This document shows positions 14,798 to 15,534 of a stretch of 15,534 nt of DNA, piece after piece. The position numbers were made by a program, and so were the translations under genes. The DNA is from Thioalkalivibrio sp. (GTDB taxonomy: Bacteria; Pseudomonadota; Gammaproteobacteria; SpSt-1174). The stretch covers positions 1 through 15,534 of the forward strand of contig DSBO01000251.1 in NCBI GenBank assembly GCA_011046015.1, written 5' to 3'. Numbering within the stretch: the first letter of the stretch is position 1; each line of letters begins with the position of its first letter. The notes beneath the pieces are model-generated. The model was not told the origin of the DNA, did no database searches, and saw nothing but the letters and a program-made list of their open reading frames with translations.

Positions 14798-14903
14798 TCC
14801 GCGGGGGCGCATGCCGCCCCGATCCGTTACAATACCGCCTGGCCGACACGGGCCGGCCGTCTGGCCGGCCCGGTGTCATTGAACTGCCCGTAATCGACCG
14901 ACG
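14798..14903 (+). promoter_or_regulatory. Leader region of the chorismatase-like gene with hairpins
   Basis: A -10-like TACAAT lies at 14828-14833 without a good -35. Before it, GGGGCG/CGCCCC arms (14804-14809, 14815-14820) form a hairpin without a T-tract. After it, arms at 14845-14858 and 14863-14877 form a 14 bp GC-rich stem with one bulged G and a GTCT loop, ending 26 nt before the ATG. No T-run follows this stem, so it is not a plain terminator and may be a leader structure. Confidence 0.5.
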
Positions 14904-15534
14904 ATGACCGACCCGTCCCAGATGAGCACCCCGTTCTGCGTGACCGTCGCCTCGCCCGAGGAACTGGGGGCGGCGCTGGCCGATCCGCGCACCCTGGCCG
15001 TCATCCGCTTCGCCGACGCCCCGGCGCTCGACCCGGCCGAGCCGCGCCTCGTCCAAGTGGGACTCGCGCCGATGGGCGACACCGACCGCATCGAGATCTG
15101 GCGCAGCCCGCAGCCGGTGGAGACGGGCAGCGACGGCCCCTTCAGCTATGCCCGCACGCCCGACGCGCTGCTGGTACACGCCCTGATCGACGAGGCCGAT
15201 TTCAACAGTCTGGAAGACGCCGTCGAGCACCTGTACCGCGAGTTCTTCGCCGTGCTCGAGCGCCAGGCCTATTCGCACCAGCTGCGGGTGTGGAACTACT
15301 TCCACGACATCAACCGCGAGATTCCGGAACTCGAGCGCTACCGCAGCTTCTGTCTCGGCCGCCACCGCGTGCTGGAGGCCATCCCGGACTTCGAACGCAC
15401 GCTGCCGGCGGCCACCGCCATCGGCACCCACGCCCCAGGCCTGCAGCTCTACGCCCTGGCCGCGCGCGAGCCGGGCCTGCAGATCGAGAACCCGCGCCAG
15501 GTGAGCGCCTTCCGCTACCCCGAGAAATACGGCC
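14904..15534 (+). CDS. Chorismatase family protein (XanB2/FkbO-like), incomplete at window edge
   Basis: The reading frame is open from the ATG at 14904 to the end of the window, giving 210 residues of what should be a protein of over 300. Diagnostic stretches are QLRVWNYFHDINREIPELERY, the CLGRHRVLEA segment, ATAIGTHAPGLQLYALAA and IENPRQVSAFRYPEKYG, matching chorismate-hydrolysing enzymes of the FkbO/Hyg5/XanB2 group (often labelled pteridine-dependent deoxygenase-like). These enzymes convert chorismate to dihydroxycyclohexadienoate, 3-hydroxybenzoate or, for XanB2, both 3- and 4-hydroxybenzoate, feeding aryl polyene pigment or ubiquinone synthesis. Which product applies depends on residues I cannot judge here. 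No strong Shine-Dalgarno is visible; Met7 is an alternative start. Confidence 0.85.
   Translation, partial: MTDPSQMSTPFCVTVASPEELGAALADPRTLAVIRFADAPALDPAEPRLVQVGLAPMGDTDRIEIWRSPQPVETGSDGPFSYARTPDALLVHALIDEADFNSLEDAVEHLYREFFAVLERQAYSHQLRVWNYFHDINREIPELERYRSFCLGRHRVLEAIPDFERTLPAATAIGTHAPGLQLYALAAREPGLQIENPRQVSAFRYPEKYG

Noticed and set aside
14804..14820. Hairpin after the lipoprotein gene as a terminator
   Set aside because: The GGGGCG/CGCCCC stem has no following T-run, so I do not call it an intrinsic terminator.

Overview
This is a GC-rich, densely coding chromosomal segment, most probably from a gammaproteobacterium. The protein families point that way: an rpmB-rpmG pair with a cysteine-free 55-residue L33, a FolM-type pterin reductase, a PA0286-like membrane desaturase and a XanB2-like chorismatase. 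Interspersed non-coding repeats of pseudomonad/xanthomonad style agree with it. A Chromatiales/Ectothiorhodospiraceae-like source is my guess from overall feel; the sequence alone cannot fix the genus. I see no phage genes, transposase, integrase, tRNA, rRNA or CRISPR array.

Layout. Positions 1-380 hold a tandem array of about 90 bp REP-like units that runs up to the stop codon of uppP. On the minus strand a MidA-type methyltransferase gene (1206-2393) leads into uppP (377-1177). Diverging from it, two consecutive short-chain reductase genes run on the plus strand: a PTR1-like pteridine reductase (2462-3217) and a FolM-like reductase (3228-3956). Converging on them, a minus-strand operon folB - metallo-beta-lactamase-fold hydrolase - folK (5500 to 3882) overlaps the end of folM by 75 bp. 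Together 2462-5500 is a pterin/folate locus. The ribosomal operon rpmB-rpmG (5655-6070) has a clear promoter and ends at a perfect 22 bp inverted-repeat terminator.

Positions 6071-6617 are non-coding and hold the most unusual thing in the window: a roughly 303 bp element (6218-6520) with 34 bp imperfect terminal inverted repeats (29/34 matching) and several strong internal hairpins, two of which expose the same CAGGACG loop. It has no credible reading frame and sits between two bidirectional terminators. It looks like a MITE-type mobile repeat or a structured RNA.

Past it, on the minus strand, come a fatty acid desaturase with a long C-terminal extension (6618-7811) and a solo hydantoinase/oxoprolinase A-type protein (7944-9923). 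The latter shares an overlapping divergent promoter region with a plus-strand ABC operon: ATPase, ABC-2 permease, GldG-like auxiliary protein and DUF4340-like membrane-anchored protein (10041-13984), the gliding-type ABC arrangement outside Bacteroidetes. An unrecognised lipoprotein with four extra cysteines (14165-14797) follows. A chorismatase-family gene (14904 to the window edge, incomplete) closes the window, with a strong hairpin in its leader.

How the genes fit together: the centre supplies reduced pterins and folate precursors, with the hydrolase as a candidate for an unassigned or accessory pterin step. The envelope theme recurs in uppP (undecaprenyl phosphate recycling), the desaturase (membrane lipid unsaturation), the ABC/GldG/DUF4340 operon and the lipoprotein. 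All functional names come from motif recognition by eye; no database search was run.
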